From Saprospiraceae bacterium (GTDB taxonomy: Bacteria; Bacteroidota; Bacteroidia; Chitinophagales; Saprospiraceae), in the NCBI GenBank assembly GCA_020628095.1, contig JAHDFP010000001.1, forward strand, positions 1-64,000: DNA of 64,000 nt, in the 5' to 3' direction. Below the pieces are notes generated by a model, which saw nothing but the letters and a program-made list of their open reading frames with translations, made no database searches and was not told the origin of the DNA. Shown here in pieces: positions 16,638-25,133 of the stretch (position 1 is its first letter; every line of letters begins with the position of its first letter). Both the position numbers and the translations under genes were made by a program.

Positions 16638-18419
16638 ATGCATAGATTATGCCTTACTATAATAATCGTCATATTACCGCATATTATTTTATGCCAGTTA
16701 TTTGACGATTTTTCATCTAGTGATCTTAGCTTATGGAATGGAGATGTAAATCTTTTCGAGATTAATGATGAGAATAGACTGCAACTTGCAGACGATGACT
16801 CAGGAGAGGCACTATTATATAGAGCCTTGTCTTATCCCGATAGTATAGAATGGCTCATGGATATAGAGTTACAATTCGCTCCATCGACATCTAATGCATT
16901 GAACATCATTCTGGCTGTCGACCAGATCAATCTCGACCTAGCCTCAGGCTATATGATATCCATAGGACAATCAGGTAATGATGACGCCATCCAACTCATA
17001 GAAATAGATCAAGGCACCCAAACGGTCATCGCCGAAGGCATCATGGGGCAAGTATCTCAAGCCTTTCATAAAAAAATCCATATCCTCTATAATGAAAATG
17101 AAGAATGGATAATCAGATCAACCGATTACAACACACTGTTGACGTCAGAAGAACTGACAATAAATAAAGACCTGATTATTAGTCCAGCTCAGATGCAATA
17201 TTTCGGTATAAAATGTCAATACACCTCCTCACGATCGGATAAGTTTTTCTTTGATAACATCAGCATAGATGAGATCAAAAAAGATACCATTCCACCCCAG
17301 TTAATATCAGCAGAGATAAGCTCAGATACAACGATCACGCTGGTATTTGACGAGGCACTCTCTGATGTGATTTCCATAGACAATTTTAGCCTTTCTGATG
17401 ACCAGAGTATAAAAGATGTTGTACTAAGCTCTGCTCTTCAGAATACAGTCATTATCATAACGGATGATCCAATTATAAAAGGACAATATATCGACCTACG
17501 CATAGACGGCATAAGTGATGTTGCTGGCAATAAAAGTCAAGAACAAACTATAGAACTCATCTATTACTTGTCACCAGATGAAGCTCAGTTGCATATTAAT
17601 GAAATACTATTCAACCCGGTCACAGGAGGATCTGACTACGTAGAAATAATCAATAATTCTGATAAAATAGTCGATCTAAGAAATCTGATAATAGCCAATA
17701 CCGATAAGAATACCGAAAAGATAATTACACAGTCTATCATCCTAGAACCCAAACAGATAATCGCTATGACAAGTGATAAAACACATATAATAGATACATA
17801 CCAGCCTCTTACAGAAGCCATAATCATAGAAACAGATTTACCTTCATTCAATGATGATGAGGGGAATGTAACCCTTATGTATGACAACGGGAGCGAATTA
17901 GAGATTATTGATAGTTTCGATTATAATGAAGATTACCATCAGCAGATCATAGCGGATCGAGAAGGAATTAGCCTCGAAAGAATCTCCCTTATGAGTCCTA
18001 CCAATGATGCCAATAACTGGACATCAGCATCGGCAGACTATAATTATGGTACGCCAGGTTATGTTAACTCCGCTGCTCAGGACCTGACCGATCCATCAGA
18101 AGATAAAGTCTTCTTAGAGTACAAGACTTTTACACCTAATCTGGATGGTGATAAGGACTTTTTGATTATACGATATAATCTGGAGCAATCAGGATATGTA
18201 TTGACTGCAAAAGTATTAGACGATAAGGGACGCCACGAGACTGATTTATCTAATAACAATCTACTTGGTACTCGGGGAATATTGCGATGGGATGGTAATA
18301 AAAGTGATGGCAATCCTTCGCCTACAGGGATGTATATAATATTTTACGAATTATTTCACCCTGATGGTCAGGTGATTAGAGGCAAAGAGGTGTGTGTTCT
18401 AAGCCGTAATCTGGATTAA
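16638..18419 (+). CDS. Secreted lamin-tail-domain protein with FlgD-like C-terminal domain
   Basis: 593 residues with a signal peptide (hydrophobic IIIVILPHIIL core ending near LCQ). Residues ~20-215 look like a concanavalin-type beta-sandwich. Residues ~220-305 are an SbsA/Big_5-type Ig domain, with TIPPQLISAEISSD and the characteristic TLVFDEAL. Residues ~315-460 are a lamin-tail domain starting LHINEILFNP. The C-terminus (FTPNLDGDKDFL, then GRHETDLSN, WDGNKSDGNPSPTGMY) is the FlgD/CHU_C-like immunoglobulin fold common in T9SS-exported Bacteroidota proteins, so export through the T9SS is likely. Lamin-tail domains often accompany secreted nucleases, but no nuclease motif is visible here. 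Function remains unknown. Confidence 0.82.
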   Translation: MHRLCLTIIIVILPHIILCQLFDDFSSSDLSLWNGDVNLFEINDENRLQLADDDSGEALLYRALSYPDSIEWLMDIELQFAPSTSNALNIILAVDQINLDLASGYMISIGQSGNDDAIQLIEIDQGTQTVIAEGIMGQVSQAFHKKIHILYNENEEWIIRSTDYNTLLTSEELTINKDLIISPAQMQYFGIKCQYTSSRSDKFFFDNISIDEIKKDTIPPQLISAEISSDTTITLVFDEALSDVISIDNFSLSDDQSIKDVVLSSALQNTVIIITDDPIIKGQYIDLRIDGISDVAGNKSQEQTIELIYYLSPDEAQLHINEILFNPVTGGSDYVEIINNSDKIVDLRNLIIANTDKNTEKIITQSIILEPKQIIAMTSDKTHIIDTYQPLTEAIIIETDLPSFNDDEGNVTLMYDNGSELEIIDSFDYNEDYHQQIIADREGISLERISLMSPTNDANNWTSASADYNYGTPGYVNSAAQDLTDPSEDKVFLEYKTFTPNLDGDKDFLIIRYNLEQSGYVLTAKVLDDKGRHETDLSNNNLLGTRGILRWDGNKSDGNPSPTGMYIIFYELFHPDGQVIRGKEVCVLSRNLD

Positions 18420-18478
18420 TAGATTAACTTTGTCATCTTTCCCTGCCGATATATATGGACTTTTATCTAATTAAGTAA

Positions 18479-19447
18479 TTGAGAACAATACTCAGTCATA
18501 AGGTCACTCAGGTATTAGCAAGTATAATCATCTTGCTATCTGCGATTACCCTTATCTATCCTCCTGATATAGATATTCTAGAAAGGACATCAGAATATGC
18601 ACCTATATTGATGTTTGGGATGTTATTTGTGAGCTTTTTGTTTTTGATTTTTAATCAAAGACGGTTAATGTTCATAGGGATGCTATCGACGGCATTCGTG
18701 GCCTTTTTCCTTAAGATGGCCTCTAACTCAGACATAATACTACCTCAAAGCAATTTCTTGCCCAAGATCAAAGTCGTCCATATCAACCTGAGCTCCGTCA
18801 ACAAAGAAAATCCAGAACTAGCGGAGATTATCAAAAAGCTAAATGCAGACTTTGTATCCTTTCAGGAATACACACCTGACTGGGATGTGCTGCTGCAACG
18901 AGAACTCAATATCATATTCCCCATGTGGCACAAAATGAAAAGGGTGGACCCTTTCGGTGTCGCCTTGTTCTCAGAGAAAAACTTTAATGACAAAAAGACA
19001 TTTTACTACGAAAACATCCCTAATGTCATCATGACCTTGGAGAATCCTCTCCATGACATAGATATCATTTCCGCTTATGTCCCGCTACTCTACCCTCTGC
19101 CTAATCTCAATAGGAAAAGCCATTTTGACATCATCACTGAGCAAGTGCAAAAATCTAAAAATCCCGTCATCATCATGGGAGATTTTTCGGAGGTCTATTG
19201 GTCCAAAGAACTGAGTAGTTTCCGTACCTCCAATGCGCTGAATAATAGCCGACGAGGTCCTAATTTCAGCCCAGAAAGGTCCTACGATCATATCTTCTAC
19301 TCCGATCATCTGGAGTGCGTTCATTTTGAAGAAATCACCGATAGTCACGGTAACCAATTAGGTATCTGTGGAACATATCAGATGAAAACCAACTTTCAAT
19401 TTTCGGCAGATAAAAGTATCTCAGGTTATGATGACGGTCGACGTTAA
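18479..19447 (+). CDS. Membrane-anchored endonuclease/exonuclease/phosphatase-family protein
   Basis: 322 residues. The start is a TTG (18479-18481) immediately after an in-frame stop, so a longer form is impossible; internal ATG starts would lose membrane segments. Three hydrophobic helices occupy residues ~10-90, followed by the EEP domain: VVHINLSSVN, SFQEYTPDW (metal-binding Glu), NPVIIMGDFSE (the GDFN-type motif with Ser for Asn), ERSYDHIFYS and DSHGNQLGI (the terminal catalytic His). EEP enzymes cleave phosphodiesters in nucleic acids, lipids or nucleotides; substrate cannot be told from sequence. The catalytic domain would face the periplasm. It overlaps the next gene by 20 bp, so the two are co-transcribed. 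Confidence 0.85.
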   Translation: MRTILSHKVTQVLASIIILLSAITLIYPPDIDILERTSEYAPILMFGMLFVSFLFLIFNQRRLMFIGMLSTAFVAFFLKMASNSDIILPQSNFLPKIKVVHINLSSVNKENPELAEIIKKLNADFVSFQEYTPDWDVLLQRELNIIFPMWHKMKRVDPFGVALFSEKNFNDKKTFYYENIPNVIMTLENPLHDIDIISAYVPLLYPLPNLNRKSHFDIITEQVQKSKNPVIIMGDFSEVYWSKELSSFRTSNALNNSRRGPNFSPERSYDHIFYSDHLECVHFEEITDSHGNQLGICGTYQMKTNFQFSADKSISGYDDGRR

Positions 19448-19904
19448 TGACATCAAATTACAGTACGTAATCAAATCCTTCGATCAATTATCTATCTACG
19501 AGTTATATGGGCTACTAAGGATAAGACAGGAGGTATTCGTCGTAGAACAAAATTGTCCTTATCAGGACCTGGATGATAAAGATCAAAAGGCGCATCATAT
19601 CATCGCTTATCACGACGATAAGATTGTCGCATACACAAGATTGTTAGCTCCTGGTGCTTCTTATCCAGATTACAGCTCCATAGGGCGTGTGGTAAATGAT
19701 CAAGAATATAGAGGAAAAGGAATAGGTAAAGTTATCATGAAAGTCTCCATAGAAAAGACAAAGGAATTGTATCCCCACCACCCTATCAAAATATCCGCGC
19801 AGACCTATATTCTTGACTTTTATAGTTCTCTGGGATTTGTCGCTATAGGGGAAGAGTACCTAGAAGATGATATTCCTCATCGGGGTATGATTTTGGAGTT
19901 TTAA
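19428..19904 (+). CDS. GNAT acetyltransferase, ElaA family
   Basis: 158 residues. N-terminal LLRIRQEVFVVEQNCPYQDLD is the ElaA hallmark (RxxVFVVEQ-CPY); IGRVVN followed by YRGKGIGK is the acetyl-CoA-binding motif A; the end AQTYILDFYSSLGFV matches motif B of GNAT enzymes. It transfers an acetyl group from acetyl-CoA to an amine; the cellular substrate of ElaA proteins is not established. The start is at tandem ATGs at 19428/19431, inside the end of the upstream gene. A 3-methyladenine glycosylase gene follows 12 bp later, making a three-gene operon. Confidence 0.9.
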   Translation: MMTVDVNDIKLQYVIKSFDQLSIYELYGLLRIRQEVFVVEQNCPYQDLDDKDQKAHHIIAYHDDKIVAYTRLLAPGASYPDYSSIGRVVNDQEYRGKGIGKVIMKVSIEKTKELYPHHPIKISAQTYILDFYSSLGFVAIGEEYLEDDIPHRGMILEF

Positions 19905-19916
19905 GAAATTATAGAA

Positions 19917-20546
19917 TTGGACAATTTCAAAACAATAGACCTTTCCATATTTCTATCAGAGGACATCCTTTATCTAGCCACATATCTTCTGGGGAAATAC
20001 CTCATCAGTCATATAGACAATGAAAAAGTAATCACCAAAATAGTAGAAACAGAAGCCTACAAAGCACCATACGACAAAGCCTCACATGCATACAATCATC
20101 GCCGCACCAAAAGAACAGAAACTATGTATGCCACAGGCGGTACGTCGTATGTCTATCTATGCTACGGTCTGCATAATATGCTCAATGTCGTCACTGGACC
20201 TAAAGAAGTCGCTCATGCGATTCTTATAAGAGCCGTAGAACCCATAGAAGGCATGGATGTCATAAGACAAAGAAGGCCAAAAGCCAAGAAATACAACCAA
20301 ACCAATGGCCCTGGTAAAGTATGTCAAGCACTAGGTATAACAAGAAAACACAATGGACTCTCCTTATACGACAGCACTAATCCAGTATATATTGCTGATA
20401 ATCAGAATATTACCGCTAATAATGTTATAAAATCACCTCGCGTGGGAATAGCTTATGCAGAGGAATGCGCGCTTTGGGATTGGAGATTCAGGATAAAGGA
20501 TAATCCGTGGACAAGTACACCGCATACGGTAAATTATAAATTGTAA
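19917..20546 (+). CDS. 3-methyladenine DNA glycosylase (AAG/MPG family)
   Basis: 209 residues, TTG start at 19917. Removes alkylated purines from DNA in base-excision repair. Family motifs: YLLGKYLI near the N-terminus, IVETEAYKAPYDKASHA (containing the catalytic Glu), GGTSYVYLCYGLHNMLNVV (the active-site Tyr and DNA-intercalating region), ILIRAVEP and NGPGKVCQALGI. The length fits bacterial members (190-210). It is the last gene of the run from 18479 and is about 100 bp upstream of the T9SS plug gene. Identification is firm although the start codon is unusual; no alternative ATG leaves the N-terminal helix intact. Confidence 0.93.
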   Translation: MDNFKTIDLSIFLSEDILYLATYLLGKYLISHIDNEKVITKIVETEAYKAPYDKASHAYNHRRTKRTETMYATGGTSYVYLCYGLHNMLNVVTGPKEVAHAILIRAVEPIEGMDVIRQRRPKAKKYNQTNGPGKVCQALGITRKHNGLSLYDSTNPVYIADNQNITANNVIKSPRVGIAYAEECALWDWRFRIKDNPWTSTPHTVNYKL

Positions 20547-20641
20547 AGTATGCTGAGTTCTCTACGTCTCGTTATATTTAAAAATTAGGTTAAATTACCT
20601 TTATAACGATCATTATCAAAAGTAAATCCGTTAACGATTAT

Positions 20642-21910
20642 ATGAAGCGCATAGTCATCTTTACCCTCAGTCTAGTATTCTGTGGATATCTACAAGCTCA
20701 GCAGACTGTTCTGTACGAAAACAAAGTCTACGAACCCAATATAAAATCTGTTGTATTTGCGCACAGAGCATTGAGCACATCGCTTCCTATAATAGATCTC
20801 AACTCCAGCCGCAGTAGCCGACTTAGATTGACCTTTGACGATATAGACGGTGAGTATCGATCCTTTCTATATAGCGTGATACATTGTGACAAAGACTGGC
20901 AACCATCCGCTCTGGACGAAATAGAATATTTGGATGGATTTAATGGTGAGGAAATAGATAATTTTTCTTTTTCTGCCAATGGATATTCCGAATACACCAA
21001 CTACCAACTCGAATTACCCAACGATGATCTTAGATGGATCATATCGGGCAATTATGTACTTATTATTACGGACGAAGAAACAGGAGACCCTGTCCTGACG
21101 AGACGATTTATGGTAGCAGAAAACAATGTCAGAATTATGCCCTCCATTATCAAGCCTACCAATGTTACCAAGATCAATACGCATCAGGAGATGAATATCA
21201 AACTGGACTATGAGGGTATGCGTATATCCAGACCGTTAGAAGAATTAACCGTATCTATTGTACAAAATGGCAACTGGAATTCTGCTCTTAATAATGTACG
21301 AGGCACTTTTGTACTAGGTGATCAATTAATCTTTGATCAATTCGATCAAATCACCTTTCCGGCACTCAAGGAATTTAGAAACTTTGACATAAGAACCTTA
21401 CAATATGCAACCGAATTCGTCAATGCCATAGAACGTAACGAAACAGAAACCAATGTCCTGTTAGACTTATGTAAACGGCGATATGACAGAAACTTTCTAT
21501 ACGAAATAGATGCTAACGGTTTCTTTGTACTTGACAATAAAGACTATAACGATGGGCATGTCACCAGCGAGTATTGCAATGTCATTTTTCCTCTAGAAAG
21601 TTATAAGAAATACGAAGAAGATGTCTACATCGTAGGAGCGTTTTCTGACTGGCAGGCTAAAGAAGAATACCGCATGGAATATGATGCCAGTAGACAACTA
21701 TATTTGCTCGAAGCCCCTTTCAAACAAGGCTTTTACGATTACATGTACGCACTCAAAACGGAAGACGGACAACTTGACATAGATGCTATAGAAGGAAGCT
21801 ATTATGAGACAGAAAATTATTATCATATCCTAGTCTATTATCGCGGATATACTGAAGAATACGACAGATTAGTCGGAGTCACCAGCTTCAATTCTAATCC
21901 AAGAAATTAG
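20642..21910 (+). CDS. Type IX secretion system plug protein (DUF5103)
   Basis: 422 residues with a signal peptide (residues 1-19, ending LQAQ). Matches the DUF5103/T9SS plug family: LYENKVYEPNIKSVVFAHR at the N-terminus, RLRLTFDDIDGEYRSFLYSV and HCDKDWQPSALDEIEYLDGF, then VYIVGAFSDWQ, an E-set/CBM48-like beta-sandwich, in the C-terminal third. In the Flavobacterium T9SS the plug protein occupies the periplasmic side of the SprA translocon when no cargo is passing. It stands alone here; the nearest machine components are outside the window, but several T9SS cargo genes are in it. Confidence is high for the family, moderate for orthology. Confidence 0.88.
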   Translation: MKRIVIFTLSLVFCGYLQAQQTVLYENKVYEPNIKSVVFAHRALSTSLPIIDLNSSRSSRLRLTFDDIDGEYRSFLYSVIHCDKDWQPSALDEIEYLDGFNGEEIDNFSFSANGYSEYTNYQLELPNDDLRWIISGNYVLIITDEETGDPVLTRRFMVAENNVRIMPSIIKPTNVTKINTHQEMNIKLDYEGMRISRPLEELTVSIVQNGNWNSALNNVRGTFVLGDQLIFDQFDQITFPALKEFRNFDIRTLQYATEFVNAIERNETETNVLLDLCKRRYDRNFLYEIDANGFFVLDNKDYNDGHVTSEYCNVIFPLESYKKYEEDVYIVGAFSDWQAKEEYRMEYDASRQLYLLEAPFKQGFYDYMYALKTEDGQLDIDAIEGSYYETENYYHILVYYRGYTEEYDRLVGVTSFNSNPRN

Positions 21911-21920
21911 TCGTACTCGG

Positions 21921-22658
21921 TTATACATTTTCGTATTCCACATCTGTGAGGAATAAGCCCTGAGGGGCTAATAGCTTGACTTGCTCCTGAGGTTCTTCGC
22001 CATTAAGATAGTAGGAGAACGTGTCTATGTGCATCTCACCTATTCCTATTGAGACAAGTCGATAAGCCATGATACGGATCATTGATTTCAAGAATCTATT
22101 GGCCTTGATAATTATACACCATCTGTCCTCATTAATACGCTCTACTTTTGCATCGTACACTGTGCAGTCCGTAGTATTATGTCGATCTGGTGTCTTACAG
22201 AAATATCTAAAATCATGCTTTCCTATTATCAGTTTAACCGCCCTTGACACCAGGTCCAAGTCAAAATTCTGACCATCTAAATAATAGCTATATCTAGTTA
22301 AAAATGGGTCTGGAGTATGATGAAAATAGTATCTATAAGTTCTACTCTTTGCACCATATCGGGAATTAAAATTAGCCCGTACAGGTTTAATATTATTTAT
22401 ACTAATATCTGTGGGAAGCATCCTATTCAACTTGTATGCTAAGTTATCAATGGGCTGATCTGGAATGTCTATGTGAAAGTAATAATGCTCGGCATGTACA
22501 CCTGCGTCAGTTCGTCCACATCCGTAGATTGTAATAGACTTTTGGAATAATAAGGCTAGCTTATTCTCTATGATTTCCTGCACACTGACGACTTGCTTTT
22601 GTCTCTGCCAGCCGTGATAAGCCCCTCCATCAAAAGCAATATCAAATAATAGTCTCAT
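21921..22658 (-). CDS. truA: tRNA pseudouridine(38-40) synthase TruA
   Basis: 245 residues. Isomerises uridines 38-40 in the anticodon stem of tRNAs. The catalytic motif GCGRTDAGVHA is present with the nucleophile Asp51; the N-terminal FDGGAYHGWQRQ and the later SRYGAKSRTYRYYF and RFLKSMIRIM (the MVR-type motif) are typical. Length is normal. It is convergent with the plug gene (10 bp apart) and is followed upstream, 21 bp away on the same strand, by an exported protein gene with which it may be co-transcribed. Confidence 0.95.
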   Translation of the reverse strand: MRLLFDIAFDGGAYHGWQRQKQVVSVQEIIENKLALLFQKSITIYGCGRTDAGVHAEHYYFHIDIPDQPIDNLAYKLNRMLPTDISINNIKPVRANFNSRYGAKSRTYRYYFHHTPDPFLTRYSYYLDGQNFDLDLVSRAVKLIIGKHDFRYFCKTPDRHNTTDCTVYDAKVERINEDRWCIIIKANRFLKSMIRIMAYRLVSIGIGEMHIDTFSYYLNGEEPQEQVKLLAPQGLFLTDVEYENV

Positions 22659-22679
22659 CCTAAAGTTATGCGATAAAGA

Positions 22680-23582
22680 CTAATGGGCTTTCTTAAATTT
22701 AAAAGTATAACTGCTGGGCTGATCATTTTCTGTGCCGCTGATAGACCTATGAAATTCCTCATTACTGACGAACTGATATATCACCTTATTGGGATTGGAA
22801 TAATCCGTATTCTCAAATGTTATTTTGTCACTCTCTACACTTGTAGCCTTAAAGATTTTTGGATTGGAATCTTTGATAACACTAAACAAAATCAGTTCGT
22901 TATTAACAACCTCTATTTTGTTGCTTGCCTCATATAGCACCTCGTTATCTTCAATATACTGCGCGGTTTGGTTGAGGTCTCCCTTATTATCGAGATACCA
23001 GTTTTCGTTGAGCGTGCCATCCCATGCAGTGGATGACCAGTGACCTTGCAAGTTTTGTTTAATCATACTGAATCCCTCTTGTACACTTAGTTCTTTCTTA
23101 GCTCTAAATTGGGTCTCTAAATACAGTTGCTTCCAGCCTTCCTCTCCATAACTTCCCACCTTAAAATTATAGGTGTCTTCGTCTACATACTCCCATAGGT
23201 CTGTCACCATTGTACCACCATAATCGTATTGGTATCTGATGTTATTTCCATCTATGGTAATGGTCCCTTCTGTCAATCCTCCAAAAACATCAAACTCCCA
23301 AAACATGATCTTACCAGACTGAGCATCGTAGCGTCTTATGCCATGATTCCTTGCTCCCAGTTTGGTCTGTTCCTGATCTACAAATCCCAAAGAGTTAGCA
23401 ATAATAATAGCGCTATCCAGAGAATAAGCATAGTCGATTTCTTGATAAAATCGGCTGCCATTACCCCACTTTCCATCGGCTACCCACGTCTTTCCTATAA
23501 GGTTATCAAAGGCTTCCAGATGTTCGCTCTGCGCCACAACGAGCTGAGGTAAAAGAGACATGAGAAAAAATAAATACTTCAT
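22680..23582 (-). CDS. Exported lipocalin-like protein of unknown function
   Basis: 300 residues with a signal peptide (MKYLFFLMSLLPQLVVAQ). Two halves each begin with an aromatic beta-strand pattern: LIGKTWVADGKW near residue 28 and LQGHWSSTAWDGTLNENW near residue 195. The series of beta-strands with conserved Trp/Gly resembles small lipocalin-like or DUF1579-like barrels, but I cannot assign a family. No sorting domain is visible, so it is probably periplasmic. Its start is 21 bp upstream of truA on the same strand. Upstream lies 362 bp of AT-rich DNA that must contain its promoter. Confidence 0.72.
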   Translation of the reverse strand: MKYLFFLMSLLPQLVVAQSEHLEAFDNLIGKTWVADGKWGNGSRFYQEIDYAYSLDSAIIIANSLGFVDQEQTKLGARNHGIRRYDAQSGKIMFWEFDVFGGLTEGTITIDGNNIRYQYDYGGTMVTDLWEYVDEDTYNFKVGSYGEEGWKQLYLETQFRAKKELSVQEGFSMIKQNLQGHWSSTAWDGTLNENWYLDNKGDLNQTAQYIEDNEVLYEASNKIEVVNNELILFSVIKDSNPKIFKATSVESDKITFENTDYSNPNKVIYQFVSNEEFHRSISGTENDQPSSYTFKFKKAH

Positions 23583-23944
23583 AGATCACTTTATTATAGA
23601 ATCAAATGCAATATATGGCAGAATGCCTGTGCAGAGATAAAAATAGACCTAAGAAAAAAGACAGCAAACACATGTTATAATTATATCATACATAATAATC
23701 TGACAATCAATTATTGGCATAATTATTTCTAATGTTATTACAATATTCTAAGGGATCGTGAAATAATATTTAAGCTCTCCAGTCGTTAAGAATAACTAAA
23801 GAGGGGTTAAAAAACTATTAGATTTTGCATGGTCTCGGACTATTTGAAATTATTCGTTTTAATTAAGCGTTATAGAATTTGTAAATAGAGTCGGAAAATC
23901 AATTTTTTCAGTACTTTTAATAACAAAATCAGTTTAACTCGTAA
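23583..23944. other. AT-rich divergent intergenic region
   Basis: About 360 bp between two divergently transcribed exported-protein genes. It is AT-rich and has no convincing frame, repeat or RNA fold. Promoters for both flanking genes should lie here, but I see no pair matching the Bacteroidota consensus well enough to mark. Confidence 0.5.
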
Positions 23945-24514
23945 ATGTATTTGATGAAAAACTTAATTATAACACTCTGTGCTTGTTTGGGGGGAGTTAT
24001 CAGCTATGGGCAAGGGCTGATATCAGACATTATGAATGTAGAGACTGTTAAGATTGAGCTCACAGAGGAAAATGAAAAACTAAGAACGGAGTATCAGGAA
24101 ACCTTAGACAAGAGCAAAGAAGAACTCGAAAAAGACCTGACAGGTCTTGACGAGGATTATCAGAAAGATGTGGTCAGACTGATAGAAGATTTCTCTAAGA
24201 CATTAGAAGACGGTGAGGAGATGATGGTCGTTAATCTAAAGAAAAGAACGGTGTCAAGGGTCAAATCTCTGACAATGACTCATAAGAAGCAGAAAAAAGA
24301 CGCGGTCCAGAGATACCTTAACGAAATGCAGATTGCCAATAGAAAATTGCCTGATTTCTTAAGAGAGGACGCGGCAAAAGAGGTCAAGGAATATGCTTCG
24401 ACGCAATTAGAGACTTTTGACACTAACTACAAAGCCAATTTGGATTCTGTCAAGGCATTTGAGAAAAAGGAACACCTAATTATATCTAAAGGAGCTTCTG
24501 CTTCCACTAACTAA
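23945..24514 (+). CDS. Exported coiled-coil protein of unknown function
   Basis: 189 residues; an alternative ATG three codons downstream (23954) gives a cleaner signal peptide (MKNLIITLCACLGGVISYGQ). The mature protein is almost entirely helical and charged, with heptad-like stretches (LTEENEKLRTEYQETLDKSKEELEK is the region 24059-24133), so it is likely a periplasmic or surface-attached coiled coil. It contains no cysteine after the signal region and no sorting domain. I do not recognise the family. A strong terminator follows it. Confidence 0.75.
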   Translation: MYLMKNLIITLCACLGGVISYGQGLISDIMNVETVKIELTEENEKLRTEYQETLDKSKEELEKDLTGLDEDYQKDVVRLIEDFSKTLEDGEEMMVVNLKKRTVSRVKSLTMTHKKQKKDAVQRYLNEMQIANRKLPDFLREDAAKEVKEYASTQLETFDTNYKANLDSVKAFEKKEHLIISKGASASTN

Positions 24515-24543
24515 GAAAAGAAACACATAAGTTATATCATAAA

Positions 24544-24583
24544 AGAGGGCTGATGCAATTGCATCAGCCCTCTTTGTTTTTTC
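24544..24583 (+). terminator. Strong palindromic terminator
   Basis: A perfect 15-bp inverted repeat (AGAGGGCTGATGCAA with its complement, no unpaired loop bases) at 24544-24573 is followed by TTGTTTTTT on the plus strand. It sits between the convergent genes ending at 24514 and 24605 and may serve both. Confidence 0.88.
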
Positions 24584-24604
24584 TACTTGCCTCGTAAGAC
24601 GATA

Positions 24605-25105
24605 TTATAATATCTCGATGCTCAGAATCTCATCGCCCATTCTGATATCATTGACCGTTTCCATATCACTTTCTCCTTTGACCTTCCCAAATACCGTATG
24701 CTTACCATCCAACCACGGCGTATCCACGTGCGTAATGAAAAACTGAGATCCATTAGTACCAGGACCTGCATTGGCCATAGATAATATTCCAGGGCTATCA
24801 TGCCTTAACTCAGCAAGGAACTCATCTTGGAATTTATAACCCGGTCCGCCTGTCCCTGTACCGAGAGGACAACCCCCTTGTACCATGAAATCTGGAATCA
24901 CTCGATGAAATGACAATCCATCATAATATCCAGCCTTCGCCAATTCTAAAAAATTCAATACCGTCTTAGGTGTTTTAGTACCGTAGAGTACCAGATTGAT
25001 ATCTCCCTTATTAGTGTGGATACATATATCTGTATCTTTTTCGAAAGACGCATTCTCCATAGCCATATTGATTAAGGCTGGGTCTATCTTATCTAATGCT
25101 GACAT
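24605..25105 (-). CDS. Cyclophilin-type peptidyl-prolyl cis-trans isomerase
   Basis: 166 residues without signal peptide, so cytoplasmic. Catalyses cis-trans isomerisation of Xaa-Pro bonds. The catalytic [13 protein letters not shown] motif (with the active-site Arg), the [10 protein letters not shown] motif and [10 protein letters not shown] are all present. The N-terminal ~25 residues ([19 protein letters not shown]) precede the usual cyclophilin core. It lies 28 bp downstream of the ABC permease gene on the same strand and could be read with it. Confidence 0.95.
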   Translation of the reverse strand: MSALDKIDPALINMAMENASFEKDTDICIHTNKGDINLVLYGTKTPKTVLNFLELAKAGYYDGLSFHRVIPDFMVQGGCPLGTGTGGPGYKFQDEFLAELRHDSPGILSMANAGPGTNGSQFFITHVDTPWLDGKHTVFGKVKGESDMETVNDIRMGDEILSIEIL

Positions 25106-25133
25106 TTATTTAAGTTTTATTCTAGTGAGTATT